Source: Pseudomonadota bacterium
GTDB lineage: Bacteria; Pseudomonadota; Gammaproteobacteria; Xanthomonadales; Rhodanobacteraceae
NCBI GenBank assembly: GCA_018240565.1
Contig: JAFEFO010000028.1
Span: 123,949-187,948, forward strand
Length of the DNA: 64,000 nt
Direction: 5' to 3'
Part shown: positions 36,320-49,044 of the stretch, one piece after another
Layout: every line of letters starts with the position of its first letter
Position numbering within the stretch: position 1 is the stretch's first letter
Position numbers and translations under genes: made by a program
The notes under the pieces: generated by a model
What the model was told of the DNA's origin: nothing
The model's input: the letters and a program-made list of their open reading frames with translations, nothing else
Databases searched by the model: none

Positions 36320-37039
36320 TCACGCCAGCGTGCGGGCTATGACTTCCCCAAACTTGTCGCGCCATGGGCCGGCCGGGAACGGCGTGGCGCAGGCCGCGGC
36401 GACGTGGTCGACGAAGGCGGCGCGCGGCATTTCGAAGGCGCCCATCGACGCCAGGTGGCGCGATGCAACCTGCGCATCGAGCAGGGGGAAACCCCAGCCA
36501 TGCAGGGCCCGGCACAGCGCAATCAGCGCGACTTTCGATCCGTTCGTCGCCGCGCTGAACATGGATTCGCCGAAGAACATGCGGCCGATGGCGACGCCGT
36601 AGATGCCACCGGCCAGTGTGTCGCGATCGTAAACTTCGATGGAATGCGCCGATCCGAGCGCGTGCAGCGCGCAATAGGCATCGAACATGGCCGATGTGAT
36701 CCACGTCGTGGGCTGGCGTGGGCGCGGCTGTGCGCACGCACGCATGACGCCGGCGAAATCGGTATCGGCGCGGATCGTCCAGTCGCACTGCCGCAGCCAG
36801 CGCCGCAGCTTCGTGGAAACATGCACCTTGTTGGTGGCGAACACGGTTCGCGGATCCGGCGACCACCACAGGATCGGCTCGCCGCGCGAGTACCACGGGA
36901 AAATCCCGTGTCGATAGGCATCGAGCAGGCGTTGCGGTGACAGGTCGCCGCCGACGGCGAGCAGGCCGTTGGCGTGTGCGGTTGCAACCGGCGGAAAAGA
37001 CTCGCGGATTCCGGCATGAAGAATGGGAATGGAGCTCAT
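36320..37039 (-). CDS. aat: Leucyl/phenylalanyl-tRNA-protein transferase
   Basis: Transfers Leu or Phe from tRNA to proteins with N-terminal Arg or Lys, making them ClpS substrates. The product is 239 residues. Family blocks are GLLAVGGDLSPQRLLDAYRH, GIFPWYSRGEPILWWSPDPR, SIEVYDRDTLAGGIYGVAIG and FFGESMFS. ATG 37039 overlaps the stop of the upstream GNAT-like gene (ATGA, 37036-37039). With clpS and clpA nearby, this completes the N-degron pathway. Confidence 0.96.
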   Translation of the reverse strand: MSSIPILHAGIRESFPPVATAHANGLLAVGGDLSPQRLLDAYRHGIFPWYSRGEPILWWSPDPRTVFATNKVHVSTKLRRWLRQCDWTIRADTDFAGVMRACAQPRPRQPTTWITSAMFDAYCALHALGSAHSIEVYDRDTLAGGIYGVAIGRMFFGESMFSAATNGSKVALIALCRALHGWGFPLLDAQVASRHLASMGAFEMPRAAFVDHVAAACATPFPAGPWRDKFGEVIARTLA

Positions 37040-38217
37040 TGCACGATTCGCCCCCATCCGCCTTCGGCACCTTCCCCCGCGGGCGGGGGAAGGCAAAGCT
37101 GTGCGTACGGCGAATGCGCGAGCAATTCGTCGCGGTACGCATTGAGCGCAATCGCCTCGCGCGCCAGCGCATCGCCAATCGCGGCGCGAAAGCCCGGATC
37201 GGCGACGTAGTGGAAGGAGCGCGTCAACTCGGGCAGGAAGCCGCGCGCCAACTTGTGTTCGCCCTGCGCGCCTGGTTCGAATCGGCGCAAACCATGGCGC
37301 AGGCAGTATTCGATGCCCTGGTAGTAGCACGCCTCGAAATGCAGGCCCGGTACCGCCTCGCGGCAGCCCCAGTAGCGACCGTACAAGGTGTCGCGACTGC
37401 GCAACAACAATGCCGCTGCGATGATTTCGTCGCCGCGCCACGCCAGTACGGCCAGCACGCGATTGGGCATGGCTTGTCCAAAGTGGCGGAAAAAATCCAG
37501 CGTCAGCGCCGCGAAGTTGCCCTTCTCATCGAACGTCGCGGCGTACAAGGCGTGGATGCAGCGCCAGGTCTGCCCATCGATCTCGCCGGCGTGACGAATC
37601 TCGCAATGCACGCCAGCCCGCGTCACATGTGCGCGCTCCTGGCGAATGTTCTTGCGCTTTTTCGGCTTGAGCGAATCGAGGAAATCACGGAAGTCGCGCC
37701 AACCACGATGGGTCCAATGGAATTGCCAGTCGAAACGCGGCAGCCAGTCGCGATGCTCGCGCAAAGTCCCGGCGTCGGCTTCGGTGCAGAAATTCACGTG
37801 CGCGGACGATAGCCCAAGCCGTTCGCATTCGTGCCGGATCGCATCGATCGCAATCGATCGCAGCGCGGGATCGCCGAGCAGGCGCGGCCCGGTCACGGGC
37901 GAGTAGGGGACGGCGCACAGCAGTTTCGGATAGTAGTCGAGCCCGTTGCGCGCGTACGCACTGGCCCAGGACCAATCGAAAACGTATTCGCCGTGCGAAT
38001 TGGTTTTCAGGTACAACGGCGCGGCGGCGACCAGCGCGTCGCTTTCGTACAGTCCGAGATGGTGCGGCGTCCAGCCATGCGCCGCGTCGAGGCAGGCGTG
38101 CCGTTCCAGCCCGGACAAGAAGGCGTGGTCGATGAATGGATTGTCGTCGGGAAGCAGGGCGTTCCAATGCGCTGCGTCGATCTCAGATAGTGCGGGATGG
38201 AAACGCGCTACCACCAT
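37036..38217 (-). CDS. GNAT-fold protein (COG3146/FemAB-like)
   Basis: A protein of about 393 residues of the COG3146 family, distantly related to N-acetyl/aminoacyl transferases. Typical blocks are DDNPFIDHAFLSGLERHAC, YVFDWSWASAYARNGLDYYP with KLLCAVPYSPVTGPRLL, and FEPGAQGEHKLARGFLPELT. The substrate is unknown. The last 16 or so residues (PPPAGEGAEGGWGRIVQ) are translated from an intergenic-type repeat, so the C-terminus was probably extended by repeat insertion. ATG 38217 is preferred to ATG 38226, which lies inside another repeat. Confidence 0.85.
   Translation of the reverse strand: MVVARFHPALSEIDAAHWNALLPDDNPFIDHAFLSGLERHACLDAAHGWTPHHLGLYESDALVAAAPLYLKTNSHGEYVFDWSWASAYARNGLDYYPKLLCAVPYSPVTGPRLLGDPALRSIAIDAIRHECERLGLSSAHVNFCTEADAGTLREHRDWLPRFDWQFHWTHRGWRDFRDFLDSLKPKKRKNIRQERAHVTRAGVHCEIRHAGEIDGQTWRCIHALYAATFDEKGNFAALTLDFFRHFGQAMPNRVLAVLAWRGDEIIAAALLLRSRDTLYGRYWGCREAVPGLHFEACYYQGIEYCLRHGLRRFEPGAQGEHKLARGFLPELTRSFHYVADPGFRAAIGDALAREAIALNAYRDELLAHSPYAQLCLPPPAGEGAEGGWGRIVQ
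37051..37093. repeat. GC-rich hairpin repeat at the GNAT gene 3' end
   Basis: A compact repeat with CTTCCCCCGC (37071-37080) and GCGGGGGAAG (37083-37092), a perfect 10-base inverted pair 2 bases apart, preceded by CCCCCATCCGCCTTCGGCAC. This sequence type is usually found between genes in Proteobacteria. Here it is coding, for the tail of the GNAT-like protein, and ends shortly before the aat start. Confidence 0.65.
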
Positions 38218-38220
38218 GCT

Positions 38221-38334
38221 CGTCATCCCGGCAGGGACTGCCGGGATCCAGATTGCACGGATGCCATCATGCGCGCGACCTGCGCCCCTGCCTTCCCTGG
38301 CTTCTGGATTCCGGCAGTCCCTGCCGGAATGACG
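38221..38334. repeat. Palindromic dispersed repeat, copy 1
   Basis: A 114-base element with 31-base terminal inverted repeats (38221-38251 and 38304-38334) that differ at 2 positions. Each arm is itself a palindrome around CCGGCAGGGACTGCCGG. It begins 4 bases upstream of the GNAT-like start and fills most of the gap before trxB. The internal TGCACGGATGCCATC is shared with copy 2. It resembles REP/BIME or MITE-like intergenic repeats. Confidence 0.8.
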
Positions 38335-38357
38335 ACGAGTTTACGTGTGGTCATTAG

Positions 38358-40488
<2,131 letters not shown>

Positions 40489-40498
<10 letters not shown>

Positions 40499-40533
40499 AA
40501 ACAATAATCTACCAATCGAAATTGAAGTAGATT
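40489..40533. other. Two hairpins between ald and ftsK
   Basis: ATTGT (40489-40493) pairs with ACAAT (40501-40505), enclosing the ald stop. Then AATCTACCAAT (40506-40516) pairs with ATTG (40521-40524) and GTAGATT (40527-40533), 11 pairs with a CGAA loop and a 2-base bulge. The second hairpin ends 7 bases before the ftsK GTG, so it could act as an attenuator or cover the ftsK ribosome site. Confidence 0.45.
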
Positions 40534-40539
40534 CACGCG

Positions 40540-42858
40540 GTGGCGCGCGACTCGAGGAACAAGTCCGGCGGCGATCCGGCTGACGCGATGCAACGGCGAT
40601 TGCGCGAAGCGGCGTTCCTGCTGCTCGCGCCGGTCGCCGTGTATCTGTTGCTGTGCCTGCTCACCTACAGCGCGGACGATCCGGGCTGGAACCATTCGGC
40701 CGCACAGGCGCAGGGAATCCACAACCTGGGCGGCGCGATCGGCGCCTGGATCGCCGACATCGCGTTTTCGCTGTTCGGCTATCTCGCCTACGCATTTCCG
40801 CTGCTGCTGCTGACGGTAGGCTTGGCCCTGTTCCGCGCGGAGGGCGACCAGAAGTCACCGCTTGAGCCCACGTTCCGCCTGATCGGCGGAGTCGCGTTTT
40901 TCATTGGCGGCACGGGACTTGCGCATCTGGAATTGGCCGGGTCAGGCCTTCCCGTGGGTTCTGGCGGCGTGCTCGGTCAGATCGTCGGGGATCTGTTGCG
41001 CCGAGGATTTGGCCAGCTCGGGGCGAGCCTGTTCCTGCTCGCAATCTTTCTGGTCGCCCTGACCCTGGCTACCGGCCTGTCGTGGTTCAAGGTGATGGAC
41101 GCCATCGGCCGCGGCACGCTCGCCATGTTCGGCTGGATGGGCGTTGGCGCGCGCAAGGCAGCTGACATCCGCGTGGCGCGCGCGGCGCGCAGCGAACGCG
41201 AGGAAACGCGCAAGATCGAGACGGTCAAGCAAGCGCGGCGCGATCCGATCAAGATCGAGCCGACCCTGGCGCCCATCGAGAAGAGCAAGCGCGCCGAGGC
41301 CGAACAGCAGATCCCGTTGTTCTCGGGCATCGCCGACTCCGACCTGCCGCCGTTGTCCTTGCTCGATGAACCCAAACAGCAGGCGAAAGGGTATTCCGAG
41401 GAAACACTCGAAGCCCTGTCACGCCAGGTCGAACTCAAGCTCAAGGATTTCCGCATCGATGCGCACGTGGTCGGCGTGTTTCCCGGCCCGGTCATCACGC
41501 GCTTCGAACTGCAACCGGCCGCCGGCATCAAGGGCTCGCAGATCAGCAACCTCGACAAGGACATCGCGCGCGGCCTGTCGGTGATCAGCGTGCGCGTGGT
41601 CGACGTGATCCCGGGCAAATCGGTGATTGGCCTGGAAATCCCGAACGCGAACCGCGAGATCGTGTATCTGTCGGAAATCCTGCGCTCGGAGAAATACGAC
41701 GGCGTCAAATCGCCGCTCGCGCTCGCGCTCGGCAAGGACATCGGCGGACGGGCCGTCGTCGTGGACCTCGCCAAGATGCCGCATCTGCTCGTTGCCGGCA
41801 CCACGGGTTCGGGCAAGTCGGTGGCCTTGAACGCCATGGTGTTGAGCCTGTTGTACAAGGCCACCGCGCGCGACGTGCGTATGATCATGATCGACCCGAA
41901 GATGCTGGAGCTTTCGGTCTACGAAGGCATCCCGCACCTGTTGGCGCCCGTCGTCACCGACATGAAGGAAGCCGCGAATGCGCTGCGCTGGTGCGTGGCC
42001 GAGATGGAGCGGCGTTACAAATTGATGGCTGCAGTCGGCGTGCGCAATCTCGCCGGCTTCAACAAGAAGGTGAAGGACGCCATCGACAGCGGCAAACCGC
42101 TGTCCGATCCGCTGTTCAAGGCGCCGGAGAACACCACTCAGCCGATCGTGGTACCGACGCTGGAGCCATTGCCTTACGTCGTCGTGATCATCGACGAATT
42201 CGCCGACATGATGATGATCGTCGGCAAGAAGGTCGAGGAACTGATCGCACGCCTCGCGCAGAAGGCGCGCGCGGCCGGTGTGCACCTGATCCTCGCCACG
42301 CAGCGACCGTCGGTGGATGTGATCACGGGTTTGATCAAGGCCAATATTCCCACACGCATCGCGTTCCAGGTGTCGAGCAAGATCGACTCGCGCACGATCC
42401 TGGATCAATCCGGCGCGGAGACGCTGCTTGGCCACGGCGACATGCTGTACCTGCCGCCGGGCACGGCGACGCCCGAGCGCGTTCACGGCGCCTTCGTCGG
42501 CGACGATGAAGTGCACAAGGTCGTCGCGCACCTGCGCAACCAGGGCAAACCCGACTACATCGAGAACGTGTTTGCCGATGTGCAATCGCTCGGCGATGGC
42601 CGGGTGGTCGGCGAATCCGGTTTGCCGGAAGACGCCGGCGAGGAAGGCGAGGGCGACTACGACGAGCTGTACGACAAGGCCGTGGCCATCGTTACGGAAA
42701 GCCGCCGCGCCTCGATTTCCGGCGTGCAGCGGCGCCTGAAGATCGGCTACAACCGTGCCGCGCGCCTGATCGAGCGCATGGAAGCGGACGGCATCGTCAG
42801 TCCGCCCGAACACAACGGCAACCGCGAAGTGCTGGCGCCGCCGCCGCCGGAAGTTTGA
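40540..42858 (+). CDS. ftsK: DNA translocase FtsK
   Basis: Septal DNA pump that aligns chromosome dimers for XerCD. The product is 772 residues, short relative to enteric FtsK because the linker is small. Four or so membrane helices (about 24-190) are followed by the motor with Walker A GTTGSGKS (about 425) and Walker [18 protein letters not shown]-terminal gamma winged-helix domain covers the last 70 residues ([19 protein letters not shown]). The start is GTG 40540. It precedes lolA and rarA, the ftsK-lolA-rarA-serS order common in gammaproteobacteria. Confidence 0.96.
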   Translation: MARDSRNKSGGDPADAMQRRLREAAFLLLAPVAVYLLLCLLTYSADDPGWNHSAAQAQGIHNLGGAIGAWIADIAFSLFGYLAYAFPLLLLTVGLALFRAEGDQKSPLEPTFRLIGGVAFFIGGTGLAHLELAGSGLPVGSGGVLGQIVGDLLRRGFGQLGASLFLLAIFLVALTLATGLSWFKVMDAIGRGTLAMFGWMGVGARKAADIRVARAARSEREETRKIETVKQARRDPIKIEPTLAPIEKSKRAEAEQQIPLFSGIADSDLPPLSLLDEPKQQAKGYSEETLEALSRQVELKLKDFRIDAHVVGVFPGPVITRFELQPAAGIKGSQISNLDKDIARGLSVISVRVVDVIPGKSVIGLEIPNANREIVYLSEILRSEKYDGVKSPLALALGKDIGGRAVVVDLAKMPHLLVAGTTGSGKSVALNAMVLSLLYKATARDVRMIMIDPKMLELSVYEGIPHLLAPVVTDMKEAANALRWCVAEMERRYKLMAAVGVRNLAGFNKKVKDAIDSGKPLSDPLFKAPENTTQPIVVPTLEPLPYVVVIIDEFADMMMIVGKKVEELIARLAQKARAAGVHLILATQRPSVDVITGLIKANIPTRIAFQVSSKIDSRTILDQSGAETLLGHGDMLYLPPGTATPERVHGAFVGDDEVHKVVAHLRNQGKPDYIENVFADVQSLGDGRVVGESGLPEDAGEEGEGDYDELYDKAVAIVTESRRASISGVQRRLKIGYNRAARLIERMEADGIVSPPEHNGNREVLAPPPPEV

Positions 42859-42915
42859 TAGGCCGCATTCAGTCTGTGCGTCGGATAATCGGCGTCCCAA
42901 CAAGTTCACGCCACC

Positions 42916-43566
42916 ATGCGCCACGCCATTTCCTTGCTACTGTTGTTGTTCGCATGCACCGGCGCCAGCGCCGCCGATTCAGCGCGTGCGCGCCTTGACG
43001 TTTTCGCCAAGGACATATCCTCGATTTCCGCGGATTTTTCCCAGCAGGTTTTCGACCCCAATGGCGGTTCGCAAAAGGCGAGCACCGGTACCTTGGCGCT
43101 CAAGGCGCCGCGCCAGTTTCGTTGGGATGTAGCCGCGCCGTACAAGCAACTCATCGTCGCCGATGGCGAGAAGGTGTGGGTCTACGATCCGGACCTGGAA
43201 CAGGTCACGGTGCGCGCACAAGGCACCGAGGAAGCACATAGTCCGCTCACCGTGCTTACCGATCTGTCGCAACTCGATCGCGATTTCACCACGAGCGAGC
43301 AGGGCAGCCATGATGGACTGACCTGGCTGCGCCTGAAATCGAAGGACAAGGAGCCCCAATTCGCGTATTGCGATCTGGGCTTCGACGCGAATGCGTTGGT
43401 GCGCATGGATTTCGAGGACACGCTCGGCAATCGTACGTCGATTGCGTTTTCGCACTGGCAACGCAATCCGAAGTTGGCGGCGGACGCGTTCCATTTCACG
43501 CCGCCCAAGGGCGTGGACGTGGTCGGCGATGCGACGCCAGCGGCGCAGGCGTTTCCGATCAAGTGA
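42916..43566 (+). CDS. lolA: Outer-membrane lipoprotein carrier protein LolA
   Basis: Periplasmic chaperone that takes lipoproteins from LolCDE to LolB. The product is 216 residues with a signal peptide (about 1-19, LLLFACTGASA). Typical motifs are ISADFSQQVFDPNGG, GTLALKAPRQFRWDVAAPYK, QLIVADGEKVWVYDPDLEQV and a hydrophobic C-terminal half. It lies between ftsK and rarA as expected. Its stop overlaps the GTG start of the DUF1275 gene. Confidence 0.94.
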   Translation: MRHAISLLLLLFACTGASAADSARARLDVFAKDISSISADFSQQVFDPNGGSQKASTGTLALKAPRQFRWDVAAPYKQLIVADGEKVWVYDPDLEQVTVRAQGTEEAHSPLTVLTDLSQLDRDFTTSEQGSHDGLTWLRLKSKDKEPQFAYCDLGFDANALVRMDFEDTLGNRTSIAFSHWQRNPKLAADAFHFTPPKGVDVVGDATPAAQAFPIK

Positions 43567-44240
43567 TCAATCGTCTGCCGCGCTGGGTCTGGGGCGGCGG
43601 TGCCATGCTTGCCTTCGTCGCCGGCATGGTCAACGCAATCGGATATCTTGGATTCCGCCATCAGGCGGTGACCCACATGACCGGCAACACCTCGCTGTTC
43701 GGCATTGCCGCAGGGCAGGGCGATCTGGGCGAAGTGCTGCATTTCGGTGGATTGATCGCATCGTTCATCGTCGGCTGCACAGTAAGCGGCCTGATCATCG
43801 GCGACAGTGCGCTACGCCTTGGACGGCGCTATGGCGTGGCCCTGGCCATCGAATCGGCCCTGTTGTTCATCGCCGTGCCGTTGCTGCATGCGCACAGCGA
43901 CTACGGCATGTGGGTTGCTTCCGCTGCTTGCGGATTGCAGAACGCGATGGCCGGCACCTATAGCGGTGCGGTCGTGCGCACCAGCCACATGTCGGGCATC
44001 GTCACCGACCTTGGCACTTTTCTCGGACAATGGCTGCGCGGGATCCGCGTCGATGCGCGCCGTGTGCGCCTGTATGGCGTGTTGTTCGCCGGATTCCTCG
44101 GCGGCGGCATTGCCAGCGCCGTGCTGTTTCCGTTGTGGCAGGAACGCAGCTTGCTCGCACCCGCCGCGCTGACCGGCGTTGTCGGTATCGCCTATGTGAT
44201 CTACCGGCACCGGCATGTGCTGCGCGAGCATCGCGTATGA
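43563..44240 (+). CDS. DUF1275 (YoaK-type) membrane protein
   Basis: A 225-residue integral membrane protein of the DUF1275 family, with about six helices. The signature VNAIGYLGFRHQAVTHMTGN followed by TSLFGIAAGQGDLG is near the N-terminus, and SGAVVRTSHMSGIVTDLG is in the middle. Function is unknown; a transport role has been suggested for the family. GTG 43563 overlaps the lolA stop (GTGA), which decides the start. It sits where crcB lies in some relatives, between lolA and rarA. Confidence 0.88.
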   Translation: MINRLPRWVWGGGAMLAFVAGMVNAIGYLGFRHQAVTHMTGNTSLFGIAAGQGDLGEVLHFGGLIASFIVGCTVSGLIIGDSALRLGRRYGVALAIESALLFIAVPLLHAHSDYGMWVASAACGLQNAMAGTYSGAVVRTSHMSGIVTDLGTFLGQWLRGIRVDARRVRLYGVLFAGFLGGGIASAVLFPLWQERSLLAPAALTGVVGIAYVIYRHRHVLREHRV

Positions 44241-44247
44241 TGCGCCG

Positions 44248-45594
44248 ATGTCCCGCCGCAAGCCCGAGCCCAGTCCCGAATTGTTTGCAGAATCCAATGC
44301 GCTGAAGCCGCTTGCCGAGCGCATGCGGCCGCGCACGCTCGACGAGATCGTCGGCCAGGCGCGTTTGCTCGGCCCCGGCACCTCGCTGCGACGGAGCATC
44401 GAGGCGGGGCATGTGCATTCGATGATCCTGTGGGGGCCGCCGGGCTGCGGCAAGACCACGCTGGCGCTGTTGCTTTCGACATACGCTAACGCGGAATTCC
44501 GCGCGATTTCGGCCGTGCTCTCCGGCATAGCCGACGTGCGCGCGGCGTTGGCCGAGGCGGAGGTCCGCTTTGCGCAAGGGCAACGCAGCGTGCTGTTCGT
44601 CGATGAAGTCCATCGCTTCAACAAGGCGCAGCAGGACGCATTCCTGCCGCATATCGAGCGCGGCATCATCCTTTTCGTCGGCGCGACGACCGAGAATCCC
44701 TCGTTCGAGTTGAACTCGGCGCTGCTTTCGCGCTGCCGCGTGCACGTGATGGATGCGGTGTCCGTCGACGCCATCGTCGAAGCCTTGCAACGCGCACTGC
44801 GCGACGACGAGCGCGGGCTGGGCGCGAGGACGTTGCAAATTGCCGATGCATCCTTGCAACTGATTGCGCAGGCTGCCGATGGCGACGTGCGCCGTGCACT
44901 GACCCTGCTCGAAATCGCCGCCGATGTCGCACACGATGGCGGCATTGACGAGGCGACATTGTCGCAGGTACTGGCCGATCGCACCCGGCGTTTCGACAAG
45001 GGCGGCGAGCAGTTCTACGACCAGATCTCGGCGTTGCACAAGTCGGTGCGCTCATCCGATGCGGATGCCGCGCTGTACTGGTGCACGCGCATGCTCGATG
45101 GCGGCGTCGATCCGGCCTACCTCGCACGCCGGTTGGTGCGCATGGCCATCGAAGACATCGGCCTGGCGGATCCGCGCGCGCTCACGCTGGCACTCGAAGC
45201 CTGGGATACGTTCGATCGACTCGGGTCGCCCGAAGGCGAGTTGGCTCTGGCCGAATGCGCGATCTATCTCGCCGTCGCCGCCAAGAGCAATGCCGCCTAT
45301 GCCGCCTTCGGCGAAGTCAAGGACGTGATTGCGCAAACCGGTACGCTCGAGGTTCCCATGCACTTGCGCAATGCGCCGACGAAACTGATGAAGGGCCTTG
45401 GCTACGGCCAAGGTTATCGTTACGACCACGACGTCGAAGGCGGCATCGCGCTGGACCAGCAGTGCCTGCCTGATGTCCTTGTCGGACGCACGTTCTACCA
45501 GCCCACCGAACGCGGGCTGGAAGGCAAGATCGCCGAGAAGCTCAACAGCATTCGCAGTGCGTGCGCTGCGGCACGAAAGGCGAAGGGCGGATGA
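44248..45594 (+). CDS. rarA: Replication-associated recombination protein A (MgsA)
   Basis: AAA+ ATPase acting at stalled replication forks, related to clamp loaders. The product is 448 residues. Walker A GPPGCGKTTLA, Walker B SVLFVDEVHRFNKAQQDAF, sensor GATTENPSFELNSALLSR, and the C-terminal tetramerisation part with MHLRNAPTKLMKGLGYG. ATG 44248 is chosen, since an upstream ATG at 44215 overlaps the end of the DUF1275 gene. Confidence 0.95.
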   Translation: MSRRKPEPSPELFAESNALKPLAERMRPRTLDEIVGQARLLGPGTSLRRSIEAGHVHSMILWGPPGCGKTTLALLLSTYANAEFRAISAVLSGIADVRAALAEAEVRFAQGQRSVLFVDEVHRFNKAQQDAFLPHIERGIILFVGATTENPSFELNSALLSRCRVHVMDAVSVDAIVEALQRALRDDERGLGARTLQIADASLQLIAQAADGDVRRALTLLEIAADVAHDGGIDEATLSQVLADRTRRFDKGGEQFYDQISALHKSVRSSDADAALYWCTRMLDGGVDPAYLARRLVRMAIEDIGLADPRALTLALEAWDTFDRLGSPEGELALAECAIYLAVAAKSNAAYAAFGEVKDVIAQTGTLEVPMHLRNAPTKLMKGLGYGQGYRYDHDVEGGIALDQQCLPDVLVGRTFYQPTERGLEGKIAEKLNSIRSACAAARKAKGG

Positions 45595-45603
45595 GCTTAT
45601 TCT

Positions 45604-45690
45604 CGTCATGCCGGCATGGATTGCCGGCATCCAAACTGCATGGATGCCATCCGTGGCAACTGGATTCCGGCATTCCCTGCCGGAATGACC
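45604..45690. repeat. Palindromic dispersed repeat, copy 2
   Basis: An 87-base element with 30-base imperfect terminal inverted repeats (45604-45633 and 45661-45690) and the internal TGCATGGATGCCATC shared with copy 1 at 38221-38334. It fills the gap between rarA and the MFS gene and ends 7 bases before the MFS start codon, so it must form part of that gene's leader. Confidence 0.8.
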
Positions 45691-45697
45691 GCGCTTT

Positions 45698-48206
<2,509 letters not shown>

Positions 48207-48216
48207 CAATTGCAAA

Positions 48217-48306
<90 letters not shown>

Positions 48307-48367
48307 CCCCTTGCCTCGTCGAGTGCATCGCGTTAGTTTGTCCGCGGGGAAGCAACCGGGGACTGCC

Positions 48368-49018
48368 ATGATCCGTGTCGTGTTGGTGGACGATCACGCC
48401 TTGATGCGCACGGGCCTGCGCATGATCCTGGAAAAACATCCGGATATCGAAATCGCCGGCGAAGCCGAAGATGGCGAACAGGGCCTGGCGTTGATCAAGC
48501 AGGCAAAACCCGATGTTGCTCTCGTCGACGTACACATGCCCGGCGTTTCCGGCATCGAAGTCACCGAGCGCGTGCACCGCGCCAAGCTCGATACACGCAT
48601 CGTGATCCTCACCATTGCCGACGAAGCGCCGTTTCCGAAGCGCCTGCTCGAAGCCGGCGCGAGTGGCTATTTGACCAAGGGTTGTCCGGCCGACGAATTG
48701 ATCAAGGCCGTGCGCAGGGTCGCCGATGGACAGAAGTACCTGGGCGGTGACATCGCGCAGCAACTGGCGCTGGCGACGATGGCTGGCGAGGCTTCGCCAT
48801 TCGACGAGCTGTCCGCGCGAGAGCTCGAGGTGGCGATGATGCTGGCGCAAGGCCGCGCGGCGAAGCACATCGCCACGCGACTGCACCTGAGCGAGAAGAC
48901 CGTTGCGACCTACAAGGCGCGCTTGTTCGAGAAACTCGCCATCGACAACGTCGTCGCGCTGGCACATCTGGCCAGCGCGCATGGCCTGCTGGAAAAACCG
49001 GCGCACATGCCGGCGTGA
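48368..49018 (+). CDS. LuxR-type response regulator (GacA/UvrY-like)
   Basis: A 216-residue NarL-family regulator. The receiver has Asp54 (ALVDVHMPGVSG), Thr at LTIADEA and Lys in YLTKGCPADELIKA. The LuxR helix-turn-helix is ELSARELEVAMMLAQGRAAK followed by HIATRLHLSEKTVATYKARL. It is closest in style to GacA/UvrY, which drives Csr small RNAs, but the usual uvrC neighbour is absent, so the name is not assigned. ATG 48368 is preferred over upstream in-frame codons overlapping the tRNA. Confidence 0.88.
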   Translation: MIRVVLVDDHALMRTGLRMILEKHPDIEIAGEAEDGEQGLALIKQAKPDVALVDVHMPGVSGIEVTERVHRAKLDTRIVILTIADEAPFPKRLLEAGASGYLTKGCPADELIKAVRRVADGQKYLGGDIAQQLALATMAGEASPFDELSARELEVAMMLAQGRAAKHIATRLHLSEKTVATYKARLFEKLAIDNVVALAHLASAHGLLEKPAHMPA

Positions 49019-49038
49019 CGGCGGCGCAAGCGCCGCCG
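49019..49038. terminator. Hairpin between the convergent response regulator and rne
   Basis: CGGCGGCGC (49019-49027) and GCGCCGCCG (49030-49038) form a 9-base inverted repeat with a 2-base centre, between two genes that end toward each other. There is no T-run. It may act as a bidirectional stop or 3' stabiliser. Confidence 0.5.
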
Positions 49039-49044
49039 CACGGA

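Noticed and set aside
38221..38334. Insertion sequence or transposon
   Set aside because: Far too short for a transposase, with no coding capacity. It fits a non-autonomous palindromic repeat.
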